A stretch of 64,000 nt of DNA from Persicobacter sp. CCB-QB2 (GTDB lineage: Bacteria > Bacteroidota > Bacteroidia > Cytophagales > Cyclobacteriaceae). Location of the stretch: assembly GCF_001274635.1 (NCBI RefSeq), contig NZ_LBGV01000001.1, positions 1,488,001-1,552,000 on the forward strand, in the 5' to 3' direction. The position numbers were made by a program, and so were the translations under genes. Below, piece by piece: positions 34,698-43,068 of the stretch (within the stretch, counting starts at the first letter, position 1; every line of letters starts with the position of its first letter). The notes under the pieces are model-generated. The model saw nothing but the letters and a program-made list of their open reading frames with translations. It did no database searches and was not told the DNA's origin.

Positions 34698-35282
34698 CTA
34701 TAGCTTAAGAAAATTCTCCAAAATCTTTGCGCCCACTTCCCCGCTCTTCTCCGGATGCGCCTGAATGGCATAAAAATTATCCCGATGCAAAGCAGTGGCA
34801 AAAGGCAAAATGTAATTCGCCTCCGCAATCTCCCACTCATTGGTCTCGGCATAATAGCTGTGTACAAAATACACATAAGGCTTTTCCAGGCCCTCAAACA
34901 AGGGAGACTTCAATTTACTCAGGGAATTCCAGCCCACATGAGGTACTTTATCCTCAGGAGGAAAACGCTTCACTAAAACATCAAAAATCCCCAGGCAGTC
35001 CGCATCTCCTTCCTCCGTATGTTTACACATCAGCTGAAGACCGAGGCAAATGCCCAAAACCGGCTGTTTCAGATTTTTAATGACTTCGTCCAGTCCCTTT
35101 GCTTTCAAAAAATTCATCGCCGTGGAAGCTTCCCCCACCCCGGGAAAGATCACTTTATCCGCAGCTTTCAGCTCTTCCGGATCATCAGTGATGATTGGGT
35201 CAACGCCCAGTCGGTGCAGGGTATTCTCCACCGACCGGACATTGCCGGCATTATATTTTACAATCGCAATTTTGCTCATCAT
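34698..35282 (-). CDS. hisH: Imidazole glycerol phosphate synthase glutaminase subunit HisH
   Basis: Class I glutamine amidotransferase that supplies ammonia to HisF. The 194-residue protein shows IVKYNAGNVRSVENTL at the N-terminus, the nucleophile Cys in VLGICLGLQLM near residue 80, the oxyanion region FPGVGEAS near 46-53 and the His-Glu pair in IQAHPEKSG near 175-183. It follows trpA by 55 bp without a terminator, so it is probably expressed with the trp genes. The start may be either of two consecutive ATGs. Confidence 0.96.
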   Translation of the reverse strand: MMSKIAIVKYNAGNVRSVENTLHRLGVDPIITDDPEELKAADKVIFPGVGEASTAMNFLKAKGLDEVIKNLKQPVLGICLGLQLMCKHTEEGDADCLGIFDVLVKRFPPEDKVPHVGWNSLSKLKSPLFEGLEKPYVYFVHSYYAETNEWEIAEANYILPFATALHRDNFYAIQAHPEKSGEVGAKILENFLKL

Positions 35283-35337
35283 GTTGAGTCGTTCAAATAG
35301 GTGTTAAAAATTAAGTTTAGGCAATATTTAGCAAAGC

Positions 35338-36120
35338 CTATCCATTTTTGACACGGCTAACAAAATTGGTGATCGCTGTTGGAATATCTTCTGCCTCCGA
35401 CAGGCTATTCACAAAAGCAGATCCGATGATCGCACCATTGGCATAGTTACAAGCCGTACTGAAGGAATCGTGATCTGAAATTCCGAAACCTATCAGGCGC
35501 GGGTTTTTCAATTTCATATCCTGAATACGCTCAAAATACGTCAGCTGCGCTTCCGAAATTCCCTTACGGGCTCCGGTCGTTCCGGCATCTGACACCATAT
35601 AGATAAAACCATCCGTCTTTTCATCAATCAAACGAATACGCTCTTCTGAAGTCTGTGGAGAAATCAGGAATACATTGCGAATCCCATAGTCATCAAAGGT
35701 AGCTTTATAATCATCCAAATAAGCCTGCAGTGGCAAGTCCGGCACGATGATACCATCTACACCCACACGCTGACACTCCTTGCAGAATTCCTCAATGCCA
35801 AACTGAATCACCGGATTCACATAGCCCATCAAAATCACCGGGGCCTTCACCTTCTCGCGCATGCCATCCAATTGCTCAAACAAAAGCTTCAGACTCATGC
35901 CCTGCGCCAGGGCTTTTTCATTGCTGCGCTGAATCACCGGACCATCTGCCACGGGATCAGAAAAAGGAATACCGATTTCAATCAGGTCGGCACCGGAGGC
36001 ATCCAGACTTTCCAACACCGTTCTGGTATCAGCCGTATTCGGGTAACCGGCTGTAAAATATACATTCAGCAGATTGCTGTCTTTTTCTTCAAATAATTGA
36101 TTGATTCTGTTCATTTTCAA
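35338..36120 (-). CDS. trpA: Tryptophan synthase alpha subunit
   Basis: Cleaves indole-3-glycerol phosphate to indole and glyceraldehyde 3-phosphate. The 260-residue TIM barrel carries the catalytic Glu in LIEIGIPFSDPVADGP near residue 48 and the catalytic Asp near 60, then GVDGIIVPDLPL near 125 and GFGISDHDSF near 210, the phosphate-binding loop. It is the last trp gene, 14 bp after trpB. Confidence 0.97.
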   Translation of the reverse strand: MKMNRINQLFEEKDSNLLNVYFTAGYPNTADTRTVLESLDASGADLIEIGIPFSDPVADGPVIQRSNEKALAQGMSLKLLFEQLDGMREKVKAPVILMGYVNPVIQFGIEEFCKECQRVGVDGIIVPDLPLQAYLDDYKATFDDYGIRNVFLISPQTSEERIRLIDEKTDGFIYMVSDAGTTGARKGISEAQLTYFERIQDMKLKNPRLIGFGISDHDSFSTACNYANGAIIGSAFVNSLSEAEDIPTAITNFVSRVKNG

Positions 36121-36134
36121 AAAATTGGCTGCCG

Positions 36135-37322
36135 TTAATATTTTCCGTATTTGATGTAAGTGGCCAAATCCTTATCCCCTCTACCGGATAAATTCACCAC
36201 GACCACATCGTCTGCCTTAAATTCCATTTTTTCCAAAGCGGCAAAAGCATGCGCCGATTCCACTGCCGGAATAATGCCTTCCAGCTTGCTTAATTTCACG
36301 CCGGCCTCCATGGCCTCATCATCCGTAATCGACAGGAAGGTTCCGCGTTTACTATCGAACAAATGCGCATGCAAGGGACCGATACCAGGATAATCCAAAC
36401 CTGCAGAAATAGAATAAGGCTCCACAATCTGCCCATCTTCAGTCTGCATCAAAATAGTCTTAGAACCATGCAAAACGCCTTCAGTACCGATGCTGGTCGT
36501 TGCTGCTGTTTTTCCGGAATCAACTCCCAATCCACCGGCTTCTGTGGCGACCAATTGCACTTCCGGCTCATCCATAAAGTGATAGAAAGCGCCAGCGGCA
36601 TTGGAACCACCACCCACACAGGCAATCACATAATCCGGATTCTCACGTCCCTCCTGCTCCAGCAATTGCTTTCTGATTTCCTCTGAAATCACCGACTGGA
36701 ATTTAGCCACCATATCCGGATAAGGGTGAGGCCCCACTACCGAACCAATAATATAATGCGTATCCGTGGGATGCTGAATCCAATGACGCATCGCCTCATT
36801 CGTGGCATCTTTCAGGGTCTTGGAACCACTGGTCGCCGGTACTACTTCGGCACCCAAAATTCGCATACGCTCCACATTCGGCTTTTGACGCTCCATATCA
36901 ATCTCGCCCATGTACACGATACACTCCATGCCCATCAGCGCACAAACGGTCGCTGTCGCCACTCCATGCTGACCGGCTCCGGTTTCGGCAATGATTTTAT
37001 GCTTACCCAAACGCTTGGCCAACAAAATCTGCCCGATCGTATTATTCACCTTATGTGCGCCGGTATGATTCAAATCCTCCCGCTTTAAATAAACCTTTGC
37101 CCCCACCGACTCGGACAATCGCTTTGCGAAATACAATGGTGTCGGACGACCTACATAGTTTTTCAATAAATCCTCAAAGTCTGCCTGAAAATCAGGATCT
37201 GCCATAATCTGCAAATACGACTGCCGCAACTCCTCCACATTCGGATACAGCATTTCGGGAATATAGGCTCCGCCAAATTTGCCGTAATAGCCCTTCTCGC
37301 TCACTTCAAATGAAACTGCCAT
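36135..37322 (-). CDS. trpB: Tryptophan synthase beta subunit
   Basis: Pyridoxal-phosphate enzyme that joins indole and serine to give tryptophan. The 395-residue protein has the PLP lysine in [13 protein letters not shown] near residue 90, [13 protein letters not shown] near 112 and the phosphate-binding GGGSNAAG near 234. It is a standard TrpB1 with the N-terminal segment [14 protein letters not shown]. One base separates it from trpF. Confidence 0.98.
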   Translation of the reverse strand: MAVSFEVSEKGYYGKFGGAYIPEMLYPNVEELRQSYLQIMADPDFQADFEDLLKNYVGRPTPLYFAKRLSESVGAKVYLKREDLNHTGAHKVNNTIGQILLAKRLGKHKIIAETGAGQHGVATATVCALMGMECIVYMGEIDMERQKPNVERMRILGAEVVPATSGSKTLKDATNEAMRHWIQHPTDTHYIIGSVVGPHPYPDMVAKFQSVISEEIRKQLLEQEGRENPDYVIACVGGGSNAAGAFYHFMDEPEVQLVATEAGGLGVDSGKTAATTSIGTEGVLHGSKTILMQTEDGQIVEPYSISAGLDYPGIGPLHAHLFDSKRGTFLSITDDEAMEAGVKLSKLEGIIPAVESAHAFAALEKMEFKADDVVVVNLSGRGDKDLATYIKYGKY

Positions 37323-37323
37323 T

Positions 37324-37971
37324 TTATATATTTTCTTTATGTCTTAAAATCGTTTTTAACTCCATCAGCTTCCGCACATCTTTCATGGCCGGACTTAATT
37401 CAAACTTACTGTTGACGTCCAACCCTACAGGTTTTGGAGTATTTATGCGTTTGGCGCGTTTAATATTTTTTAAACTCAGTCCACCGCTCAGCATATAGGG
37501 AATATCCTCCGGAATACGTTCGAGTAAATTCCAATCGAAAGTTTCCCCGCTACCGCCATGTTCCTTGGTTTTGGTATCAAAAAGGAATAGATCCACCACC
37601 TTGCGATAAGGCTCCAGCTCCTCCGGATTGAAATTTTCATCCATTGGAAAATTCTTAATCACCTTCAGGCCTTTAGCTTTAATGGAAGCGCAGAATTCCG
37701 GTGTTTCCTTTCCATGCAATTGCAGATAATCAAAACTTCCGGTATCAATCAGTCGAACGGCCTCTTCAATGGTCGGATTCACCATAACGCCCACCGTATA
37801 AGTATCTTCTTCCAGATAACGGAAGCTGTCCAGCACCGCCTCCAAATCACTCACATGTCGTGGCGAAGGCTCATAAAAAATGAAACCCATCATATCCGGT
37901 CTCAAAGCCGCCACCTCCCGAATATTCTCCGGATCCCGCATGCCACAAACTTTCCAAAGTAATTTCCCCAT
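37324..37971 (-). CDS. trpF: Phosphoribosylanthranilate isomerase
   Basis: Third step of the tryptophan pathway. The 215-residue barrel begins [12 protein letters not shown], with the catalytic Cys at about residue 8, and contains [12 protein letters not shown] near 30 and the acid in VDLFLFDTK near 128. [11 protein letters not shown] near 163 is the phosphate-binding loop. Six bases separate it from trpC. Confidence 0.95.
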   Translation of the reverse strand: MGKLLWKVCGMRDPENIREVAALRPDMMGFIFYEPSPRHVSDLEAVLDSFRYLEEDTYTVGVMVNPTIEEAVRLIDTGSFDYLQLHGKETPEFCASIKAKGLKVIKNFPMDENFNPEELEPYRKVVDLFLFDTKTKEHGGSGETFDWNLLERIPEDIPYMLSGGLSLKNIKRAKRINTPKPVGLDVNSKFELSPAMKDVRKLMELKTILRHKENI

Positions 37972-37977
37972 GCTGTC

Positions 37978-38763
37978 CTATTCTTTTAGTTGGTTCATAA
38001 AATCCGCTATGGCCAGTGCCGGATTTTCCGTTTTCATAAAATTCTCCCCGATCAGGAATCCGTCAAAACCGGCTGCTTTCAATTCCTTCAGTTGGCTTAC
38101 CTCATGCAATCCACTCTCAGAAATTTTCACCGTCCCCGAAGGAAAGAAAGGCAATAGCTCCAGACTTTGGCGGTAATCGGTGACAAAGGTTTTCAGGTTT
38201 CGGTTGTTAACGCCCACCACATCCATGTCCTCATTCTGATATTGCAGCAACTCCTCTTTATCATGAACCTCTAACAGCGTATTCAGTCCCAGACTTTTTG
38301 CAAAAGCCGCAAACTGATGACATTCCTCCACACTCAAAGCGGATGCAATCAGCAGGATAATATCCGCTCCATAGCCCTTGGCTTCCAGAATCTGATACTC
38401 ATCAACGATGAATTCCTTTCTCAACACCGGAATATCCACCGCACCGCGCACTGCCGACAAATCCGCTAAAGTCCCGCCGAAGAACGGTTCATCCGTCAGG
38501 CAGGAGATCGCTGCGGCACCTGCTGCCTCATAACCTTTCGCCGTTTCCGCCGGCTTGGCCGTACCATTGATCAGTCCCTTGGAAGGCGACTGTCTTTTAA
38601 ATTCTGAAATGATGCCATAAGGATGACTTTTCAGCGAATCCGCCAGGGAAGGACAAACGCGTCCAAACAATGGCATTTGCTCAATAGCCGCCGTACTGAC
38701 TTTCGACTTCGCGATTGCCACTTCTTCCTTTTTGGCTAATATGATTTTATCTAAAATATTCAC
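37978..38763 (-). CDS. trpC: Indole-3-glycerol phosphate synthase
   Basis: Fourth step of the pathway. The 261-residue barrel shows ISEFKRQSPSKGLI near residue 52 with the catalytic Lys, VLRKEFIVDEYQILEAKGYG near 112, GVNNRNLKTF near 184 and ISESGLHEVSQL near 210. It is not fused to trpF. It follows trpD after a 72-bp gap in which nothing notable is seen. Confidence 0.97.
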   Translation of the reverse strand: MNILDKIILAKKEEVAIAKSKVSTAAIEQMPLFGRVCPSLADSLKSHPYGIISEFKRQSPSKGLINGTAKPAETAKGYEAAGAAAISCLTDEPFFGGTLADLSAVRGAVDIPVLRKEFIVDEYQILEAKGYGADIILLIASALSVEECHQFAAFAKSLGLNTLLEVHDKEELLQYQNEDMDVVGVNNRNLKTFVTDYRQSLELLPFFPSGTVKISESGLHEVSQLKELKAAGFDGFLIGENFMKTENPALAIADFMNQLKE

Positions 38764-38835
38764 GTCGATTGCTTATTGTTAAAGGTGTTTTGGATTAGAG
38801 CATGCCGTTACGAAATTTGGCTTTTTAATGCGCGC

Positions 38836-39831
38836 TTACTGCGACAGCTCCACAAACTTTTTGAAGGAAGCCAGGGCCTTACCGGACTCCAAAGATTCCC
38901 TCGCTTCGGCCATCGCCGTCTCCATAGATTTCTCCGGTGCCGCACATTTCAAACTCACCCCCGCATTGGCAATCACCACATCGGACTGCGCCTCCGTGCC
39001 ACGCCCTTCCAAAATATTCATGAAAATTGTCGCCGCATCTTTCACCGAATTCCCGCCATAAAGCGCTTCCGCCGGATGCTGATTAAAGCCCAACTGCTGC
39101 GGACTCAAGGTCTGCTCGCCCTGTTGATCAATCAGCTTCACCGCTCCTGTCAGCGAGATCTCATCATAACCATCCAAAGCATGTAAAATGGTGAAATTTC
39201 GATCACTGTTCTGATACAAATAGCCGTACAAACGCGCCAGTCCCAGATTAAACACCCCATTCACCATATTCTTCGGAAAGGCCGGATTCGTTAACGGCCC
39301 CAAAATATTGAAGAAAGTTCTCACGCCCAGCTCCTTGCGCACCGGCGCCACATTCGCCATCGCCGGGTGAAACAAAGGCGCATGCAAGAAGCAAATCCCC
39401 GCCTCTTCCAGCAGTTGCTTCAGCTTGTCCTCCTCATTGGTAAACTTCACGCCCGCCTGCACCAACACATTGGACGATCCACTCACCGAGCTCACCGAAT
39501 TATTTCCATGCTTGGCCACGCGCTGTCCCGCACCCGCCACCACAAAGGAACTCAAAGTCGAAATATTGAAGGTATTTTTACCGTCACCACCCGTCCCTAC
39601 AATATCAATCGGGTTAAATTCCGACAGCTCCACGCGGTTACACATCTCCAACATGGCATCACGAAAACCCGCCAATTCCTCCACCGTAATCGGTCGCATC
39701 AGGTACACCGTCATAAAGGCCGCCATCTGCGAAGTATTGATTTCCCCCTTGGCAATCTGCGTCAGAATATGCTTTGCCGTCTCCTGATCCAATGCCTTAT
39801 GGTCAAAAAGTCTGTTGAGAATCGATTTCAT
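38836..39831 (-). CDS. trpD: Anthranilate phosphoribosyltransferase
   Basis: Second step of the pathway. The 331-residue protein has DIVGTGGDGKNTFNIST near residue 79, HGNNSVSSVSGSSNVL near 107 and the metal-binding acids in DGYDEISLTG near 220. The N-terminal helical domain is complete. A 213-bp gap holding a palindromic element separates it from trpG. Confidence 0.97.
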   Translation of the reverse strand: MKSILNRLFDHKALDQETAKHILTQIAKGEINTSQMAAFMTVYLMRPITVEELAGFRDAMLEMCNRVELSEFNPIDIVGTGGDGKNTFNISTLSSFVVAGAGQRVAKHGNNSVSSVSGSSNVLVQAGVKFTNEEDKLKQLLEEAGICFLHAPLFHPAMANVAPVRKELGVRTFFNILGPLTNPAFPKNMVNGVFNLGLARLYGYLYQNSDRNFTILHALDGYDEISLTGAVKLIDQQGEQTLSPQQLGFNQHPAEALYGGNSVKDAATIFMNILEGRGTEAQSDVVIANAGVSLKCAAPEKSMETAMAEARESLESGKALASFKKFVELSQ

Positions 39832-39859
39832 TATCTTTAAAAATTTTGATCGTTATTGA

Positions 39860-40028
39860 TTTTTTGGGGCTTCCCTCCCATACGGTCGGTCGGGCTCGCG
39901 CCACTCGCTCTTTGGCCCCTGTCCTGAAATTCCATACCCTTGCGCCTCATGCATTTCGCCAAAAGCATCCGAAGAAATTTGGAAGGAACCGACCAAAGGA
40001 GCTCAGACAATGGCTTCATCCCTAAGCC
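39860..40028. repeat. Palindromic intergenic element, copy 2
   Basis: Between trpG and trpD. It shares with 31584-31713 the left block GGGGCT-CCC-GGTCGGGCT, the inner hairpin arms CTCTTTGG/CCAAAGGAG, and the right block GGCTTCATCCCTAAGCC. The loop part between the arms is longer and unrelated. Being transcribed inside the operon, it could influence mRNA processing. Confidence 0.6.
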
Positions 40029-40044
40029 TCCACTAGCACGAAGT

Positions 40045-40617
40045 TTACTTTACGCCCAACCAGTTTTTCATCATGGCCATGCCGTGCTCAGTCAGGATCG
40101 ATTCCGGATGGAACTGCACCCCCTGCACATCATGCTCCTGATGTCGAACCGCCATCACGCGCCCCTGCTCATCGGTAGCGGTTACGGCTAATGGTGCTTT
40201 CACTGTCTCTGGTTTCACTGTCCAGCTGTGATAACGACAAACCTTAAAGTCCTCCGGCAATCCGTCAAAAATGCCTTCCGCTGCCCCCACTTTAATTGGG
40301 TGGTCAATACCATGATACACTTCCGACATATTTTCCAGCTCCGCACCGTAGACCTCACTGATCGCCTGATGCCCCAAACACACCCCAAAGATGGATTTGC
40401 TGGCGCCATAGGCTTTGATCACCTCCAACAGGATGCCCGCTTCTTCCGGTATGCCCGGCCCCGGACTCAACAAAATTTTATCAAACTTTTCAATTTCCTC
40501 CAAAGCAATCTGATCATTGCGGTGCACTTCCAGCTGACCAGCAAAGCCCAACTCGCGAATCATATGCACCAAATTATAGGTGAAGGAATCGTAATTATCG
40601 AATACTAATATTTTCAT
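40045..40617 (-). CDS. trpG: Anthranilate synthase component II (glutamine amidotransferase)
   Basis: Supplies ammonia to TrpE. The 190-residue protein begins ILVFDNYDSFTYNLVH, and has LSPGPGIPEEAG near residue 51, the Cys in FGVCLGHQAI near 79 and the His-Glu pair in VQFHPESILT near 170. Typical class I amidotransferase; in many bacteria it also serves the folate pathway with PabB, relevant because pabC lies in the same window. Confidence 0.96.
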   Translation of the reverse strand: MKILVFDNYDSFTYNLVHMIRELGFAGQLEVHRNDQIALEEIEKFDKILLSPGPGIPEEAGILLEVIKAYGASKSIFGVCLGHQAISEVYGAELENMSEVYHGIDHPIKVGAAEGIFDGLPEDFKVCRYHSWTVKPETVKAPLAVTATDEQGRVMAVRHQEHDVQGVQFHPESILTEHGMAMMKNWLGVK

Positions 40618-40655
40618 CTGCTCGTTTCTTTTTCAAAAACCCAAAGGTTATACTC

Positions 40656-42077
40656 TTATCGTCCTACTTGCTCTGCCGTCTTAATCGCTTTTCTCAAAGC
40701 CGCCAGCTTATTATTCACTTCCTGCAATTCCGACTCCGGCACCGACTTGGCCACCACGCCGGCTCCTGCCTGATAATACAGACGGTTCGCCTTGGACATA
40801 AAAGAGCGAATCATGATCGCATGATTGAAATCACCATTGAAGCCCATAAACCCGATCGCGCCACCGTAGTAACCTCTTCGGTTGGGCTCATATTCATTGA
40901 TCAGCTTCATGGCCATATGCTTGGGCGCTCCGGAAAGTGTGCCCGCCGGAAAAGTATCCGCTGCCATCTGATAGCCTTCACCCTGATCCTCCAATTTGCC
41001 CGTCACCTTAGAAACCAGGTGAATCACATGACTATAAAACTGTATTTCTTTAAAAACTTCTACCTTCACCTCATCCCCGTGACGGCTCAAATCGTTTCTG
41101 GCCAAATCCACCAGCATCACGTGTTCGGAATTTTCTTTAGGGTCGGCAAAAAGCTTGGTCGCCAATTCGGCATCGCTTTTATCATCTCCGGTACGACGAA
41201 AAGTCCCGGCAATCGGGAAGATGGAAGCCTGCTGATCTTTAATCACCAACTGGGCCTCGGGCGAGGAACCAAAAATTTTGAAGCTTCCGAAATCAAAAAA
41301 GAATAAATAAGGAGAGGGGTTGATCGATCTCAACGCACGATACACATTAAATTCATCGCCCTGAAATCCGGTGCTGAATCTTCTGGACAATACAATCTGG
41401 AAAACATCGCCCCGCATGCAGTGACCTATTCCTTTCTTCACTACCTCCACATATTCCTCATCGGTGAAATTCGATTCCTCATCATGCTCCGAATTGAATA
41501 AGTAAGTCGGCAATGCCTGGGCCTTCATGATAGCGATGATATTGTCCAGACCGGCGCCATCATACATACCTTCCGGCTCATGCTCGAAGACATACAAGTC
41601 GTTATTGAAATGATTGATGGCGATCACATACCGATAAACACGGTAGATCATCTCCGGCGCATCATAACCCGAAGGCTCATTTTCACTAAAATCCAGATCT
41701 TCATACAGCGTTACAGCATCATAGGCCATATAGCCGAATAGGCCATTGGAAATAAATTTCTGATCCTCCTGCTCCTCCACCTCAAATCCGGCCGCAAATT
41801 CTTTCAATTTAGCAATGGCTTCGCCCTTATTGCTGACATTAAATTCCTGTAAAGGACGATTGGGCTGCCGAACCGTGGCTATCCCATTCCGAACCCTGAA
41901 TTCCGCCACCGGATCACAGCACACATAGGAAAAACTGTTGTCCGTTCCGCGATAATCGGAACTCTCCAACAAAATACTTTCTGCATACACATCTCGCAGA
42001 CGAAGATAAACACTCACCGGAGTTACGGTGTCTGCCAACAAGTGGCGGAAGCGGGTATTGAGCTTTATTCTCTCCAT
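40656..42077 (-). CDS. trpE: Anthranilate synthase component I
   Basis: First committed step of tryptophan synthesis. The ATG at 42077 gives MERIKLNTRFRHLLADT, as in relatives; a longer frame from 42128 adds an unlikely Ile/Arg-rich leader. Features: the feedback-inhibition segment LLESSDYRG near residue 38, PIAGTFRRTGDD near 270, HVMLVDLARNDLSRHG near 295 and PAGTLSGAPK near 350. The gene is preceded by a leader peptide and terminator, so its transcription responds to charged tRNA-Trp levels. Confidence 0.96.
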   Translation of the reverse strand: MERIKLNTRFRHLLADTVTPVSVYLRLRDVYAESILLESSDYRGTDNSFSYVCCDPVAEFRVRNGIATVRQPNRPLQEFNVSNKGEAIAKLKEFAAGFEVEEQEDQKFISNGLFGYMAYDAVTLYEDLDFSENEPSGYDAPEMIYRVYRYVIAINHFNNDLYVFEHEPEGMYDGAGLDNIIAIMKAQALPTYLFNSEHDEESNFTDEEYVEVVKKGIGHCMRGDVFQIVLSRRFSTGFQGDEFNVYRALRSINPSPYLFFFDFGSFKIFGSSPEAQLVIKDQQASIFPIAGTFRRTGDDKSDAELATKLFADPKENSEHVMLVDLARNDLSRHGDEVKVEVFKEIQFYSHVIHLVSKVTGKLEDQGEGYQMAADTFPAGTLSGAPKHMAMKLINEYEPNRRGYYGGAIGFMGFNGDFNHAIMIRSFMSKANRLYYQAGAGVVAKSVPESELQEVNNKLAALRKAIKTAEQVGR

Positions 42078-42167
42078 GAAAAAAATCCGGATTTTGATCC
42101 TTATAATATTGCTTAATAATTTATTCAATTTTCACAGCACTACAGCCAAACCGTTCAAAAATTCGCA

Positions 42168-42205
42168 TAAAAAAAAGGCTTACCGTTCTGATGAACAGCA
42201 AGCCT
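42168..42205 (-). terminator. trp attenuator terminator
   Basis: On the minus strand a 13-bp stem AGGCTTGCTGTTC / GAACGGTAAGCCT (one mismatch-tolerant step) with a 4-nt loop is followed by eight T. It lies between the leader peptide and trpE. The 5' arm contains GCTGTTCATC, the exact complement of a segment inside the leader peptide gene (42263-42272), which forms the competing antiterminator. Confidence 0.92.
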
Positions 42206-42232
42206 CTTTATATCGATTGGTTTAGTTTAGTA

Positions 42233-42325
42233 CTAAGCGAGCGAAAACTTTGGCAATACACGGCTGTTCATCTTTCTTTCGTAAAGATGCCACCACCATG
42301 CTGTATGTACCATTGTTGTTTTCAT
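42233..42325 (-). CDS. trpL: trp operon leader peptide, 30 aa with three consecutive Trp
   Basis: A 30-codon frame begins at ATG 42325 and ends with TAG 42233-42235. Its residues 10-12 are encoded by three tandem TGG codons (42290-42298). Just after them CATCTTT pairs with AAAGATG (hairpin 1:2), while GATGAACAGC at 42263-42272 can instead pair with GCTGTTCATC in the terminator arm (2:3). A ribosome stalled on Trp codons would cover the first arm, allow 2:3 pairing and prevent termination. All elements of classical attenuation are present in the right order. Confidence 0.93.
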   Translation of the reverse strand: MKTTMVHTAWWWHLYERKMNSRVLPKFSLA

Positions 42326-42372
42326 ATGTCGCTAAGGTATTGAATATTCTTTTATTTCAAAAAATATTTACA

Positions 42373-42404
42373 AAAAAATACGCAATTCCGATACTAAGCT
42401 CAAA
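42373..42404 (-). promoter_or_regulatory. Candidate trp operon promoter
   Basis: On the minus strand TTTG (42401-42404) is followed after 20 bp by TATTTTTT (42373-42380), a 7 of 8 match to TAnnTTTG. This is the Bacteroidota primary sigma factor arrangement, about 48 bp upstream of the leader peptide. Confidence 0.4.
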
Positions 42405-42408
42405 TTAA

Positions 42409-42819
42409 TTATTGCTTTTCGAAGATCATTTCAACACTTTCTTCTTCATTGGTCAAAACCAATTTTCCTTTTTTCATCTCCAACTGATTGATTTTATACC
42501 AGTTTTTCAGGAAAATCACCTCTTCCGGTGGTTGTGCCATCATGGTAGAAGGCCCCATGCCGAATTTAATTTCAGCCCCCTTTAATTCGTAAGGACCGGA
42601 AACAGAATTCGCAGGACGTACCTGAAATTTATTCCCTTCACGGAAAATTAAAGGCACAGGAGGAACGGTCTCCAATTTATCAGCATCCTCTCCTTTGAAG
42701 GCTACCATTACCCACTCCCCCTCCAAAGCCGGAGCTTCAGCACTTTTACTTTGCTTTCCTGTGGTGCAGGCCATCATGACCACACCCAGCATCATCAACA
42801 TCAAAAAGTTTCTCATCAT
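42409..42819 (-). CDS. META-domain-like lipoprotein
   Basis: The 136-residue product has a lipoprotein signal (hydrophobic residues 4-17, lipobox MMAC) and then a single domain with ALEGEWVMVAF near residue 31, VSGPYELKGAEIKFG near 72 and PSTMMAQPPEEVIF near 90, the usual spacing of META/HslJ-like domains. The family is a small beta barrel of unclear function, sometimes linked to stress resistance. It ends immediately upstream of the trp promoter; no terminator was seen between. Confidence 0.7.
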   Translation of the reverse strand: MMRNFLMLMMLGVVMMACTTGKQSKSAEAPALEGEWVMVAFKGEDADKLETVPPVPLIFREGNKFQVRPANSVSGPYELKGAEIKFGMGPSTMMAQPPEEVIFLKNWYKINQLEMKKGKLVLTNEEESVEMIFEKQ

Positions 42820-43016
42820 GCTTATTTAATTATATATGCAGTTATGGATTACCCTTTACAAAAACTGTTCCAGCTGATCTAACAATAATGCTATAAATCC
42901 ACTAAATATAACAGAGCTCAACTTTAAAAACTTTAAGTATCAAAAGATGAAACAGATATGGTGGGCTTAAATTTTTAAAATAATGGAAATAAATTTTTCA
43001 TGGGCCAAATCTGCAT

Positions 43017-43052
43017 AAAAAAAGACGTCTCAATTAAGAAACGTCTTTTTTT
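43017..43052 (-). terminator. Terminator after the MFP gene
   Basis: AAAAAAAGACGT pairs with ACGTCTTTTTTT around a 12-nt loop, just after the MFP stop codon. It closes the sdaAB-tolC-MFP operon. Confidence 0.85.
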
Positions 43053-43068
43053 ATCGATTCAGACGGGA

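Noticed and set aside
42078..42128. N-terminal extension of trpE
   Set aside because: The added residues are an unnatural Ile/Arg-rich run encoded by AT-rich leader DNA; homologues begin at the later ATG.
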